DNA of 64,000 bases from Syngnathus acus (GCF_901709675.1 NC_051095.1:7097956-7161955), one strand, 5' to 3'; positions 35,251 to 46,960 are shown, numbered from the stretch's first letter. Translations and numbers: made by a program. The notes: generated by a model from the sequence alone, not told the origin.

Positions 35251-35929
35251 ACAATTATTTCAATTTAAAGGGACTTTAATATATTTAACGAGTATTGTTT
35301 GAAAAAGAGAAACTATCTGCTGCAGTCAATTGTGATCAAGGGTGTTAAAATCTGATTCTAAAACTGTCAGCCCACTTCATTGTTGGTGAGCGGACTCAAA
35401 CAAACGACCAAATTGTTCTTCCTGTGAACATGACGGCTCATCTGAGATGGCAAAGAGGATGTCTTCCTCGTAAAACCACAACAAGATGCCGAGCAACCAT
35501 TAAGTAGCGTGGAGCTGAGGCGCAGGGAACAAGAAAGATTTTAAGGGGACACTGACATCATCATCATCAACAATATCATCATTGAGTGCCCCCGCAGTCA
35601 AGCAAACACTCGGGCGGGCGATTGGTGGTGAAAAGGCGGCAAATGAGGCCCAATCAAGCTGAAAGAAGAAGAACAAGTACTTGTAAATGAATTGCAATAG
35701 ATATGCAAATGAGGCCTGTTTACACCACCATCACTGTCAACACCAACGAAGAAGAAGGTCACACGTCACTGTATTTTTAACAACAATGAAAAAGTTGTCT
35801 TCTATAAGAATAGACAGAAACATAATTGGAGTCCTTTTAAACAGATTCTTTATGGTCTTCACTGTTTGTTTGGCATTTCAGTTTCAAGACAGAGTTTCAA
35901 GGCAGGACTTTCAAATGAGAATGTTAAAG
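35251..35929. other. Unique sequence
   Basis: A short (ATC)n stretch lies near 35556. 'gtttcaagacagagtttcaa' at about 35881 is a fragment of the 'aaccctgacttgaaa' minisatellite family on the reverse strand. No exon was found. Confidence 0.35.
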
Positions 35930-36223
35930 TACCGTATTTTCCGCACTATAAGGTGCACCTAAAAACCTCCAATTTTCTCAAATGCCGACAGTGCGCCTTA
36001 CATATGGACCAATATTGAGCCACTACAGCAGGCGTGTCCAAAGTCTGGCCCGCGGGCCAAATGTATACATTTTATATATGGACAAAGTTTTAAATTGGGC
36101 CATTCATTTAAGGTGGGCCTTATAATCCGGTGCGCCTTATATATGGACAAAGTTTTAAAATGGGCCATTCATTTAAGGTGCGCCTTATAATCCAGTGCGC
36201 CTTATAGTGCGGAAAATACGGTA
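35930..36223. mobile_element. GGACTATAAG-type MITE (copy 4, 'GGCGCACC' subtype)
   Basis: The left end 'taccgtattttccgcac' and right end 'gtgcggaaaatacggta' are near-perfect inverted repeats. Inside, 'ggccattcatttaaggtg' and 'atatatggacaaagttttaa' occur twice, a direct duplication of about 68 nt. The word order is the reverse of 27297-27712. At 36029-36062 a hAT-like terminus ('caggcgtgtccaaagtctgg' then 'cccgcgggcc') is embedded. Confidence 0.88.
36029..36062 (+). mobile_element. hAT-like terminus embedded in a MITE
   Basis: 'caggcgtgtccaaagtctgg' followed by 'cccgcgggccaa' is the pattern of hAT 5' ends in vertebrates. Only one end is present; the other end was not found within the host MITE. 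It is either a truncated insertion or an inherited part of this composite MITE subtype, since 27297-27712 also has 'gcgggcca' words. Confidence 0.55.
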
Positions 36224-36575
36224 GTATGATGCTTTCAAGATATTGGTTACCTTTACCTAAAAAAAAATATATATATATTCAATCCAATTAGTTTTGGTTA
36301 AAATTATGATCAAATGATCAACTCTTGCGCCTGTCATGGTTTTTGGTCGCTCTGCTTTTACTAATTTCTGGGAATAACAGAAACGCAGATACTGACATCA
36401 CAAACATGCGGGGTAAAGACGATTTGCGCTGATATTTCCGGATGACTGTTTTCAATGCACGCTGATTAGATTAACAATCAACCCTCTTATTCGGAATAAG
36501 ATCTTGATCGGAATGGGCTTGATCTTTATTGCCAATGTTGAGCACTCAAATTAAGGCCTCAAGCAGGATCCAGGA

Positions 36576-36712
36576 CAGGGGTAGGCAAGTCCGGTCCTAG
36601 AGAGCCGCTCGATCTGAATCGTTACCAAGCTTCGACAGAGCTCGCTGATAAGGTGTGCTGCAACAGGGAGACCTAGAAAACGGCTCCCTTGAACTGGACT
36701 TGCCTGCCCCTG
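36576..36712. mobile_element. Short hAT-type MITE
   Basis: The left terminus 'caggggtaggcaagtcc' and right terminus 'ggacttgcctgcccctg' are near-perfect 17-nt inverted repeats enclosing about 100 nt. The flanking octamers 'atccagga' and 'gtcgaggg' agree at only 5 of 8 positions, so a decayed 8-nt duplication is possible but not shown. The CAGGGG start places it with hAT elements. Confidence 0.8.
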
Positions 36713-36719
36713 GTCGAGG

Positions 36720-36835
36720 GCTTCAATCCAAGTTCAGGGTTGAGTTTCAAGTTCATGGTGATAGGGTTTCAATACAACGTTAAATTTCAAGTTCCAAAGT
36801 AGATTTTCAAGATAGGGTTCTGTTTTGAAACAAGT
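36720..36835 (-). repeat. Degenerate 'aaccctgacttgaaa' repeat (reverse orientation)
   Basis: 'ccaagttcagggttgagttt', 'tcaagttcatggtgataggg' and 'tttcaagatagggttctg' are reverse-complement versions of the motif of the blocks at 43.5, 48.8 and 50.2 kb. Confidence 0.55.
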
Positions 36836-39603
36836 AGTAAGGATGGGGGTGGTTTTTTTTTGTTCCGGACTTCCTTTGTTGCATTCAGAGTTGATGAGTT
36901 GAAAAAAAAAATACACGTTTCTTGGGTGAACATGATGAATGTTGAAAGGAAAAGCCCTCGGGTCACCTCCTCGTTTGTCTTAGGAGTTCTGCTATGTGCC
37001 GTCAAAGATTTCTGCTTCAATCTTTGTGACTAATTGAGAGCAGCCAGTGAGTCAAACAATACAGAAAAAAAGTCTGAGAAATGGTCGGATGAAAGAGTCC
37101 AAAAAGACTTTCAGGTTTTTCAAAGACGACTTGGAGACACTCTCCGCTTGCATCATTTTTGCTGCACTCGGAGAGAATCCTAATGTCAGATGTCCCAGTA
37201 AAAAACAAAAAAAAATTCTGGTGAATCCAGCCGGAAGGGACGTGGGCTGTTTCTCCCTGGGGAAGGTCGCACCTCAGCGCCTCAGACTCGCCGGCTCGTT
37301 TCCATGCTGCTCGACTCCGAAGCTCAAAGACGGTTTGAGTCATCCTCCGTGGAATTGGATTATTTCGGGATGTGGACCCAACACCCGCGCATTACACGCA
37401 CGCACGCATACAAACACACACACACACACGCACACTGTCCATCACTTCTTAACTTGTTCTTCCTCTCTGCTGTGCTGCTGTTGTGCGGAAGGGACACTGT
37501 TGGCTTTTTAAACGTCCCCGTGGTGAAAAACGCAACCCCTGAAGCACATTCCTGCTGGCAAGATTTATGAAGAAGTCAAGATCCTGGTCTTTCCCCCGCT
37601 GTGAGGACCACGCACTTTCAGACATGGCTATCACAAAAACACTCAAAAGTCATCTTTGGTGACACTTTTATGACATGTTTGAGGATGATTATTTGCAGAC
37701 GTTGCAAATAAACCAACACCTGTAAGAAAACTACCGCCCTCTACAGTATACAGGTGGTACCTCATCTGACTTTGCTGAGTTATTACTGGAGTTTCCTGTT
37801 TTATGGCGTTGAACGAGCTGAATGAGCACCAAATAGCTTCTTTACACCAAAATGACAGACATGGTGACTTTCCAACTTCTGCTTCTTAAACTTTTTCTAG
37901 GGTCTAATCGTGACACACCTACTACATTTCACATTGTTAACTAAGTTAAATTGTCTTGGCTTTATGTTTAAAAATGCATTGCACTTAATGTTGGTCAAAA
38001 GACGACACAAACACGCCCCCTGCTGTGTATTGGAAAGGGTGAAATGTCAGCATCGTTAATCGGCATCTGCAACCAATCTTAACAAATGTCAGCGTCGGTT
38101 ATCCCCAAGACAAATCTGACCAATTAGACCCTCTGACCTTTCCGCTGATTTGTTTACAGCACCGCAACAACATTTCCTTTTGTCCTCAATTATTCCACTT
38201 TGTCAACAAGCAAATCACAAACATCACGTCCAAATATGACGTACGAGTAGCCTAAAGATCAACAAGCATTGCTAGCTTTTTCAACCTAACCGTCTTGCAC
38301 AATCAATTTGAATATTGACTTAATCAGCACATCATTCAGCATTGTTACATTGGTCATAAAAAAGCTACTTTAAGAAAAATTCAAAAATGCCTACCTCTGG
38401 TCTAGACAAACATTGAAACATGAAAATAAATGGTACTTGGCCATAATGAATTTTCTGGAATATTTATAGCAACTGTTTCGTTCCTTTTATTCGAATGCAA
38501 AAAGAGAAAAAAAAAATATCCAAAGCTGGTCGTTGCAGCGAGTGTAGTAAAAGCCAACATGAATGCTGTCTGTGTCGAGGAGACTGCTTTGGCGGCGGTG
38601 TGATGAAACCAGTTGAAAGACAGCAAATTTAGCCTTGTTTGTCCGTCTGTCACGCGCAATTTTCCAGGCCGGCGTTTAACGGTGAGGCTTCATTTCTCTT
38701 CATTGGCGCAGGAGCGAGCTGACAGCTCTCCTTAGAGGACGTCTACACAAACGTCTCCGACGGGATCAAATCTTTTTCACCGCGTGACGCGCATGCAGAC
38801 AAACAGCATTCAGGCCTCAAATTGACTTGACGGGATTTTTTTTTCATTTCTCCACGTCGACAAAACAATTTAATGTGCCTACAAATTGTGGGAGTCAATA
38901 AATATGCTGCTATACGAAATTTATTGGATGGGGACTTTAAAAAAAACGCAATCAGAGTATATATTTTTTAGACTAAAGTTGGAATAACTCAAGGTGATAC
39001 AAAAATACAAGAGGACAAAAAGTATTGTCTAAGTTTGATGTATGAGACTTAATGATTTAATAAGGTCGATTTTGAGTTATTGAACATACACTTCATATAA
39101 ATTAGATATGAATTCAACTACCCAAATTTAGCATACCGCCTTACCTCAAAATGGCTGATGTGGCTGAGCACAGCGCGAGCAAGCAGGTAGTTGGGGCAAG
39201 CAGGTAGTCAAGACACGCGGCAGTCAGGACAGGCGAGTCGGAACACGAGCAAAGTCAGCAACGGGATTCGTTCGGGCAGAGCACAGTTAACAGTGGCATC
39301 ACTGGCAGGGTAAGGAGACTAACTGACAACCACTAGCTTGATTCACCGAGTTTAAATAGAGCTGACCTGACGAGCCGAGGTAGGTGCTGGTGATTGGCTT
39401 GACTGGGGGCGTGGCTGGAAGTCAGGTGACGCAGTCACGTGACACAAATGCAGAAAGGTTTTCTGCCAAGCGACCGCTATACATTGACCATTGCTGTTTG
39501 CTAGCCCGGTTTTATCCCTATTCTTGGCAAAGAGGGTTTACGTTTGATTTAAAAGTAAACGTCACCTTTTGTTTGATTAAAAGAGCCTGATATGATTGTT
39601 AGG
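36836..39603. other. Mostly unique sequence
   Basis: An AC tract lies at about 37411-37436. The interval 38640-38840 is GC-richer ('ggcgcaggagcgagctgac', 'accgcgtgacgcgcatgcag') and may be regulatory. The interval 39180-39440 looks like an unclassified interspersed repeat ('cgagccgaggtaggtgctgg', 'gattggcttgactggggg'). No exon was supported. Confidence 0.35.
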
Positions 39604-39942
39604 TCGTCCTCAGACAAGCTTCCATCGTAGAAGCTATACACTGCTAATAATGACTGTGGGGCGCAGCTCTTCACAGCACCCCCAATGCAACCCTGAATGG
39701 TGAGTGTCCAGCAGGGAGGCATCGGGTTCCATTTTATAGTCTTTTGGTATGACTCGGCCAGGGATCAAACCCACGACCTCCCAGTCTCAGGGCGGACACT
39801 CATACCACAAGGTCACTGAGCTGGTCAAGCTTATCGCACCTGGTATTCCCAGGCTGTCTCCCATCCAAGTACTAACAAGGCCCGACCCTGCTTAGCTTTC
39901 GAGATCGGACGAGATCACTCACTCTCAGGGTAGTATGGCCGT
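39604..39942 (-). mobile_element. Chimeric 5S rRNA / tRNA-headed SINE
   Basis: Reading on the minus strand: a near-complete 5S rRNA-like head (39942 to about 39828), immediately followed by a tRNA-like module (about 39825-39757) with a B box 'gggtttgatccc', then a body ('ctataaaatggaacccgatg', 'cctccctgctggacactca', 'agggttgcattgggggtgc') to about 39604. Imperfect flanking repeats 'atgattgttagg' (39592-39603) and 'atgattagg' (39943-39951) suggest the whole unit was inserted once. 5S-headed SINEs (SINE3) and 5S-tRNA chimeras (AmnSINE1 type) are known in vertebrates; whether this is a named family cannot be checked here. The alternative is a tRNA-SINE inserted next to a 5S pseudogene. Confidence 0.75.
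39828..39942 (-). rRNA. 5S rRNA-derived sequence (SINE head; not a functional gene)
   Basis: The minus-strand sequence starts 'acggccatactaccctgaga', passes 'tgatctcgtccgatctcgaa', 'agctaagcagggtcgggcc', 'ttagtacttggatgggaga', and ends 'gggaataccaggtgcgataa'. This is about 115 nt of the eukaryotic 5S rRNA, with the A-box and C-box regions of its internal promoter recognisable. Changes such as 'gagtgagtgatctc' in place of 'gagcacgcccgatctc' and the changed 3' end argue against a functional gene, as does direct joining to a tRNA-like module. Confidence 0.85.
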
Positions 39943-39951
39943 ATGATTAGG

Positions 39952-41888
39952 TAACCGTTTTGGGAGCTAAAAGCCAAAATAGTAGAAAGGGGTCTTCATA
40001 CCCCCCCCCATTAACTTGTGTGAATCCTAAACAGGGCAAATTTGAAAGACTCCTGATTGGCCCGGTGGGGGAACAGGCGCGACAAACTCACCAGCGCCGA
40101 GTTATTTGTCGCTGATTGGTTGAGTCAGCGGGGATGATGATTCTGTGCCGCCACCGCCTGATTTATTTCCTTTCATCAAGACTTTCGCATCTGCCAAGCT
40201 CCCAAAACACAAATAATTCATGTGTTGCTGCCACGCATGCATCGGCATCTGCATGACGATGACAACGCCCGTGTGGGTCGCTTTGGATCATCTTTGGTTA
40301 AGTGTAAAGCCATCATGACGCCCTTCCCGTGGGGAAACGTTTGGCATTACCGTAAGAGCAAATGTATGTCCGACCACTGTGCCGGATGAAGTAGAAAAGG
40401 ACGACAGGGTAGGGCAAGGAGGTGTGTGTGTGTTGGACGGGGGGGACAACAACAGAAAACATTTCAGCAAGTAGAGCGTAAGAAGCCAAACAAGCACGTG
40501 AAAACAAAACAATGTCCACACATGAACGCAAATTGCCTGATTTTCATTTATTTAGAGGGCTTTTACGCTACAAATTCTGCCTAGCAACAGGTGGCCACAA
40601 CAGGGAGATAGACATTGCATTGGTGGGGGTTTTTTTTTCACAGAAAATAAAAGTTTATTTACAATGCACTCTGCAATAAATATTGGACAAATTCCCAAAG
40701 CACAGCTGAATATCTCTGGTTGGGAAACACTGGTTTAGAGGTTATTGGGTTCGCCTTTGAAGAAATTGACTTATGTAAACTAAACAGTGACAGAAGTACA
40801 AGGATAAGACTGGGTAAGACAGCTCCATTTCATGAAAACAAACTTATTCACAATATGATGATGAATTACCCAGCATTCGTCAGGGTGTCCACGAGGAGCA
40901 CAAGAACCCGAGAACGTCCTACCGGTGCATGCACGTTGGCGGGGCGCTTGTCGCGGCGCCATCCATCACACCGCCGACCGGCCTTATCTGCACGACAAAA
41001 AGACGTGAATTCCTATTAGCCACGTGGCCGGCTCGCATTCGCTGATGATTATCAACATGATGTCATCCGGACCAGGACGGGAAAAAGGCACAGAGAAAAA
41101 AATAAATAAAAATACTCGCCACACATAATGGTAGAAAAAAGATAACCTCTTAGGTTCCAATGATTTACTGTTTGTCATGAGGAAAAAGACATCATCAGAT
41201 TTGGAGAATAAATTATAAATAAATAAAAATGACATATAGTCAAGACTGAGGTGGTATCTTGTCAAAAGAAGAAAGACAAAATATTACATGATTTAAGTAA
41301 ACTTTTCGAGGGACAAATGTGTAATATTAAGGAAGTAAAGTACTAATTCTTTTGTTTAGAAACCATGTAAATTACAAGAATGAATATTGGATATATTTTT
41401 AATTCATGTTGTTATAGACATTTGTATTTTATCTAGTAAACAGGTGCAACATTTCTGGTAGGATATGGATGAGATGAAGTTTTTGTCATATGGATTTAAA
41501 ATGTAAATTATACATTTATGTTTTGATGTAAAATTACAAGGATATTAAGTTTGGAATACTTTAGTTAAAACAGAAAGGAGTAAGAGTTAAAAGGTTGATT
41601 CTTCTTCCTACTATTTTTTTTCCGAGTGTTTGCTTCTTTATTTATCTGTTTTATTCATTATTTTTCAAATTTTGTTCAAAAATCAAATTCAATTCAATAA
41701 TGTAGAGTGGGCCAAGTCAGATTATAAAATGAACTTTAGAAGCTTGTTGTCTTTACGTCGCCATAGCAAGGTGTCGGCTGCATCTGTCAGCTTAACGTTG
41801 GCAGATTGGGCGGCATTGATTTAGCGGCTTTGTTTTATAATTAAACATAAAACGCAATTCGTCCATATGCATGCATTTAAAAGAGCAG

Positions 41889-41891
<3 letters not shown>
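39952..41891. other. Unique sequence
   Basis: C-run and poly-T stretches occur near 40001 and 40630. The interval 40890-41080 is GC-richer. The interval 41260-41620 is AT-rich with 'aaattacaagaatgaatatt' / 'aaaattacaaggatattaag' similarity, perhaps a decayed repeat. No exon was supported. Confidence 0.35.

Positions 41892-41943
<52 letters not shown>
41892..41943. repeat. (AC)26 microsatellite
   Basis: A perfect, uninterrupted 52-nt AC run, the longest in the window and probably highly polymorphic. Translated on either strand it gives spurious Thr-His or Cys-Val repeats. Confidence 0.98.
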
Positions 41944-41945
<2 letters not shown>

Positions 41946-42500
41946 CGCTTGTAATTAAAAGCACTCATGGGAAGCGGGAACGTAGAGGTTGGCAAGAGTT
42001 GGAGGCGTCAACGAGTGTTTGGCCGCCAGCTCACAGGTGCTTTCTTTTTGAGTTTCTCAACACAGAGCAGAGAAAATGCTACAAACGCACATAACGTTGG
42101 CTGGCGACAACTCGCTAGTCAAAAGTGTTCTCATCGTCGTGACGGAGCACAAATTCGATGGCAGCCAATCACACGGCCATCTGGAGGCAGCCATTGAACG
42201 CATTTACTCAACATGGACGACATGATCGCAACAACAACAGGACGCAAATTGCTTTTTAGCGCTTGTGTGTTTTAACTCATCCAAATTTTACGACCCAGGA
42301 AATCAGCTGCTTTATTGTAAGGGAAGAAAATAGAGGAAACTAGAAATACGATTTGACAGAGTCATATCCCAAAAAGAAACCTCATATGATCAAGCAAAAG
42401 AAAATGTACTTCCAAGGAAAAGAAAGGAAATTCTGAGGAAAATAAAAGTGTCTCATTTAAAAAAAAATTGAGACAAAGTTACATTTTGAGAAAATATATG

Positions 42501-42617
42501 TACCGTAATTTTCGGACAATAAGCCGCGACTTTTTTCGCAAATTTTGAACCCTGAATCACGAGTTTTAGCTGGTGCGGTTTATAGTCCGGTGCGGCTTAT
42601 AGTCCGAAAATTACAGT
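42501..42617. mobile_element. GGACTATAAG-type MITE (copy 5, minimal)
   Basis: The left end 'taccgtaattttcggac' and right end 'gtccgaaaattacagt' are inverted, with 'aataagccgcgac' and 'gtgcggcttatagtccggtg' inside. At about 117 nt this is the shortest copy and represents the essential termini alone. Confidence 0.85.
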
Positions 42618-42739
42618 CATTGAAAAAAAATTATTTCCAGGAAAAAAATGGGATATTTCAATTTTCACACAAAGACAATTCATTTTGAGTAAAAGATCAT
42701 ACATGGTTTTGAGAAAATAAAAATTTTTTAGACGTCATA

Positions 42740-43020
42740 TTTTCCAGAGAAATGTATTGCTGTATTGTGGTTATGTTCTTGTTCTTACGTTGGTTTTAGT
42801 TGTTACTGTATTGTTCCTCTTGTGGGTTCTTGCTGTGCTGTTGTGTTGTTTTTGTTATCTTGTCATTGTTTTGTTGTTAGCATATTAACTTGCGTTATTA
42901 TTGTACAGATATTTTCTTGCTGTTTTGGCTGCGTGTTTTGCCTTTGTTGTGCTCATGTATTATTATGTTTCCTGTGTGTTGTGTTATTGTTGTGTTGTTG
43001 TTACGTTGTTGCTTGTAAAA
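42740..43020. repeat. T/G-rich low-complexity stretch
   Basis: Strand-asymmetric sequence of degenerate TTG/TGT steps ('gtgttattgttgtgttgttg', 'ttcttgctgtgctgttgtg'). It contains an 86-codon open frame rich in Cys, Val and Leu that is compositional and not a membrane protein gene. Confidence 0.65.
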
Positions 43021-43499
43021 CGTGACAGGCCTGATGCGCCGTGTTGAAACCTAGCTGGAATTCGCGTGTCATCCGCTGAGTGGAGGACAGCAGACGAGGT
43101 GAGGTAGCGTTCACGTGGGGGATACGATAGAAGGTTGTTGGGTTTTTTTGGTGACGGGCGTGCGTTGACAAGCATCTCGCGCCACAAGTCAAAATGGAGA
43201 ATGACTAATGAAAAGTCGTGGACGCAGATGGCGTCGGCGTGCCAGCTGTGCTGAAATCTCCCAGCATGCATCTGCGCTGTTTATCGCCACCGCCGAGCCG
43301 AGCGGGAACACGACAGAACGGAAATGCGACAAAAACATCTGCGCGTGATCCTCATGGACCACCCACACACACAAACATACACACATGCACACGCACACAC
43401 ACACACGCAAAGAAAATGTTTGGACATTTCTGTCCAAAAAAATAAATAGTCACACCCGAATTTTGAAAACAACTCAACTATTATGTTGATCATTTACAA
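43021..43499. other. Unique sequence with AC tract
   Basis: It contains an imperfect AC tract at about 43363-43409 and a CpG-richer part at about 43270-43345. No exon was supported. Confidence 0.35.
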
Positions 43500-43760
43500 C
43501 TAACAACACTTACCCAGGCTTGATACCCTACTTCTCTTCCCCTTTCTCAAAACCCTATTTTGAAACCTCAACTTGAGTTTGAAAACCTAACCCTGTCTTG
43601 AAACCAAAATTTGAAACTGTAATCAGGGCTTAAAACCCTGCTTTGAAACTCAAACCCTGTCTGAAATCCTATCCTTTGCTTCTTTCCACTTTTGAGTCTC
43701 CAATCCTGAATTGAAACCCTACTTTGAACACCTAACCTTTGTCTCGTGACCCCAAGCAGA
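43500..43760 (+). repeat. Degenerate minisatellite, motif 'aaccctgacttgaaacc'
   Basis: 'gaaacctcaacttgagtttg', 'aacctaaccctgtcttgaaa', 'gggcttaaaaccctgctttg' and 'gaattgaaaccctactttga' recur at intervals of about 20-30 nt. Sister blocks with the same motif lie at 48770-49160, 50165-50510 and 51080-51230, with reverse-oriented pieces at 36720-36835 and about 62700-62830. Confidence 0.7.
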
Positions 43761-46599
43761 AATCCTTAACATTGTCATCAAGGTTGGAAATACTCGCTAG
43801 ACTGGTTTGAATTTCTAATTCATAACGGTAACCTTGTGTCGTCGTTTGATATCACCACATCGTTTTGAACAAAAACGCTGCGGAGTAAAAGTCGGAGGCC
43901 GTCGTTCACGCCGACGCCATTCTCATCCCAGCGGGGCGTTGAGCGTCTCCCGCAGACCGGTCGTCGGGCTAAGTGAGAGTGTCTGAAAAACTCCCGGCGA
44001 CCGAGCGGGAAGATAATGGACAATTGATGTTCTCTCGGAGAGGCCCTTCTTGGCGGGATTTAATTCTCTTAATGGCGGTACTGCTGTTTGAAAGCCGGAT
44101 GTGAGCCCAACCGTGTAAATATTTTATGATGTCGCGGTGTCGCCAAAGCGCATACTCGGCACACCAATGTCGTGATGAGGATCTTGACGACTTCCATACT
44201 CATGTCATTCCTGAATCCCGAATCAATACGTTTACGCATTCACGGGTAAATTTCAAATACGAATCTGAATTAAAGGAAAGTTTTTTTCTCAAGAAGACCA
44301 ACCCGCATGAAAACAAGTGATTTCAACCAAATGAGCCAGGACATGTGCTTAACTGCTGATTCCCTCTTGAAATCTCGCCACTTCAGCCATTTCTCAGCGT
44401 TGAAGCGTCCTAAATTAACCGGGAGAAACCCGCTTCCCCCACCCCTGTAGGCTAATTACACCGTCAGCCGCTTGTTGTGGAGATTGTTTGATGAAATATG
44501 AGCGCAATAAAAGTCGCATTAAAAGAAGGAGCGGTGCGCCGGCGGAGATGGCATCACATCTTCCGTGTTGTCATCTTCATCATTCCCGTCACGAGCTAAA
44601 CGGCGTTCTTGACGGGAGGTGTGGGTGGGTAGGGGGGACACGTGTTGGGACCGGAGGGGAATCGCTCATTCATTCCCCAAATGTTATTTCTATGCAAATG
44701 AACACCGACCGAATTAGAGGAGACAGGCTTGCGGGAGTCCCGCTGGTTGCCACGGCGACCGGAATCTCATCATCATCATCGCAGTCAAGTGGGGCAAAAG
44801 AAGCAGATGAGAAGCTAGTTGAGAGGCTAAGAGATGAAGAAGAAGAGAAAAAAAGAATCTCGAGAGGAAGCTCCACACAAGTACCAACAACTTTGTGCCG
44901 AACACGGCTTAAAAAAAGGGTCTCAAAACAAAATGGCCGACTTTCTGTTTCGTTTGTACATGAGACTTTTTAGTGCACTTCCCGTTTATTTACTTGAGTC
45001 ATTTTTCAAGTGTTTCCAAAAATACATTTTCATACCACATTGGATAGAAAATTAATTAAATCAATGTGTTAAAACTTATTGTACTTTTTGCACATTTTCA
45101 AAAAAGGTGTAAACAACGTGGGACTGTTGTGTGACCCTTTCAATATTAACGACTGGGGGTGCGGGTTTGGTGGCTGGGGGGGCGGGTGGAGGGAATAGCG
45201 GGAGAGCGCATGAAAACAAAAGCTGCTTTATTCCAAAGAAAATTCAGCACATGAAATATTTAGTGTTGTTTTATTTGACACACACACACACACACACGCT
45301 TTCTTCCTGCCTCCCATGATTCCACTGGGCTCTCCTGCCAGGAAACGCTCAGCCTGGAGCGCATGGCCCGTCTGCGATAAAGACACGGCAGCACAAGAAG
45401 AAGAAAATTCTCCAAAGTTTTCTTTGGACTTGCAGCGAACACGCTCTCTCTCTCTCTCTCGCTCCTCTCGGTCGTCATGCAGCAGACTTCTTAGGAGATT
45501 AGAAGCTTTTAGGCATTTCGCAGACCCTCCCGTCTCAGCCGGGGTCTAAGTTAGGCAGCAGGGGCTTTCGCATAGGCCGGCCGGGCCTCCTCAGATATCA
45601 GACGCCACTTGGTGTGATTGTTTGAGAAAATCTCCTCACAGCCAATCAAAGAGACACAAAAGAATAACCACAAGCTTATTTTGGACAGCCAGATTTGAGA
45701 GGGGTGACAGACGGATGATTTTGAAGACCATGTTGAACAGAGTCCATCTCGAGGAATCTCTTGGAAGACATTTGTTCAAGATCTGATTATGACGTTGGAG
45801 GATCCTGATAAAAAATGGCGTACTTCTTGTGTCTTTTCTGGTATGGCTTCTTGCGCCTTTTTTTTGTGGGTCTACTCACAATAGATAAATTTGAAAAATT
45901 CAAATTTACATTCCACTTAAAATCATAATTCCAAAAGAAAATAAATTCAACACCGTGCTCATCATTGTTCTCCTCACATTGCAAACTTTTCTAATATTTG
46001 AACCATGAGGGTCAAAGCGTGGTGACGGAAATAAAATGTCTGCACAACGCGTTCCTCTCCACATTAATTTGCTTCCCGCTGCGGGGACGCTCTGCCTTTG
46101 ATGCGGCTCTCTATCAAACAGTAAAACAAGACAAGAATTTAACATTGCCGCTGTTTATCTATTCTCAAACACCGAGGAGAAGAAAAAAAAAAAACGTTTC
46201 GCTTCGTCCACGTCGCTGGGAACAATTTAACAGTTCAAAGTGGTTTTAATGCGTCTGTGTGGCTCGCTTCTAAAGGATTTGCTAGCACTTTTCAAAAAAG
46301 ACGCAGATACAGCAGAGGTGTTTGATGTGCCCACGACCGTCTGAGCGCCCCGACGGCTCTCCACACCATTTAACATCCATTTTTCATCAGCCGCCTTTGA
46401 ACAAGTTGTTGCCATCCATCGCTATGCCAGCGCCGTCGGCCTCCTTGGCTTCGCTCGCGTCGTCTGTGATCCGCCTTCTTCGTTCCCGGCCCGTCCCCCT
46501 CATCGCCCAAACTCCACACGCCTCCTGGACCCTGGAGGAAGAACGCCAGATTTCATACGTGGCCAAAAAGAGTACACAGAAGAATTGACAGATACTGAT
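43761..46599. other. Mostly unique; candidate regulatory DNA and simple repeats
   Basis: The interval 44400-44530 ('taggctaattacaccgtcag', 'gaaatatgagcgcaataaaa') resembles conserved non-coding DNA. An AC tract lies at 45278-45298 and a CT tract at about 45444-45459. At 45790-45880 is a copy of the 'aaaatggcgtacttcttgtg ... gtgggtctactcac' repeat. The interval 46320-46540 is GC-rich without a recognisable exon. Confidence 0.35.
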
Positions 46600-46960
46600 A
46601 GGAAGTGGAATGTGGGAAAAATGTGTAGTACAGTTTTGAGTAAAATCCTTTGGGACTTCTATGGAAGTGAAGAAAAAGTATCGGGACACTTACAAGAATG
46701 CAATGCAGTGGAATGGAATGGTGACAGTAGAGAGAAAAGTATTAGGACACCTACAGGAATTGAGAAGAAAATCTGGGCCAAAGGTTAATCAACTTTATGA
46801 ATTCAAACAAAAGTAATGGGACACCGACAGGATGTGGAAATGCGATGAAAATGTGGATACAAACATTGGCACTAATACAAAAAAATTAAACGTAACAAAA
46901 ATGTCGACAAAATACTGGGAAGTGAAAATTACACAAATTTATTGGGATGCCAAAACAAAG
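46600..46960. repeat. Degenerate minisatellite, motif 'aagtattgggacacctacagg'
   Basis: 'gtatcgggacacttacaaga', 'gtattaggacacctacagga', 'gtaatgggacaccgacagga' and 'atttattgggatgcc' recur every 60-110 nt with 'gtggaaatgcgatgaaaatg'-type filler. This is a diverged tandem repeat. Confidence 0.5.

Noticed and set aside
34983-35302. Open frames within the SINE at 34874-35239, also at 60261-60804 and 63596-63992
   Set aside because: These are translations of the SINE body; the same peptides (for example a 'WEETGVPGENP' stretch) recur at each copy and are not genes.
39757-39825. Genuine tRNA gene on the minus strand
   Set aside because: It has a B-box-like motif but no convincing cloverleaf, and it is joined to a 5S-derived head and SINE body.
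42765-43025. 86-codon frame encoding a Cys/Val/Leu-rich, membrane-like peptide
   Set aside because: Produced by T/G-rich low-complexity DNA; not a plausible transmembrane protein.
44488-44973. 161-codon plus-strand open frame
   Set aside because: No recognisable domain. Ser and Glu/Lys-rich parts come from ATC and GAAGAA short repeats, and there is no splice-site or promoter support.
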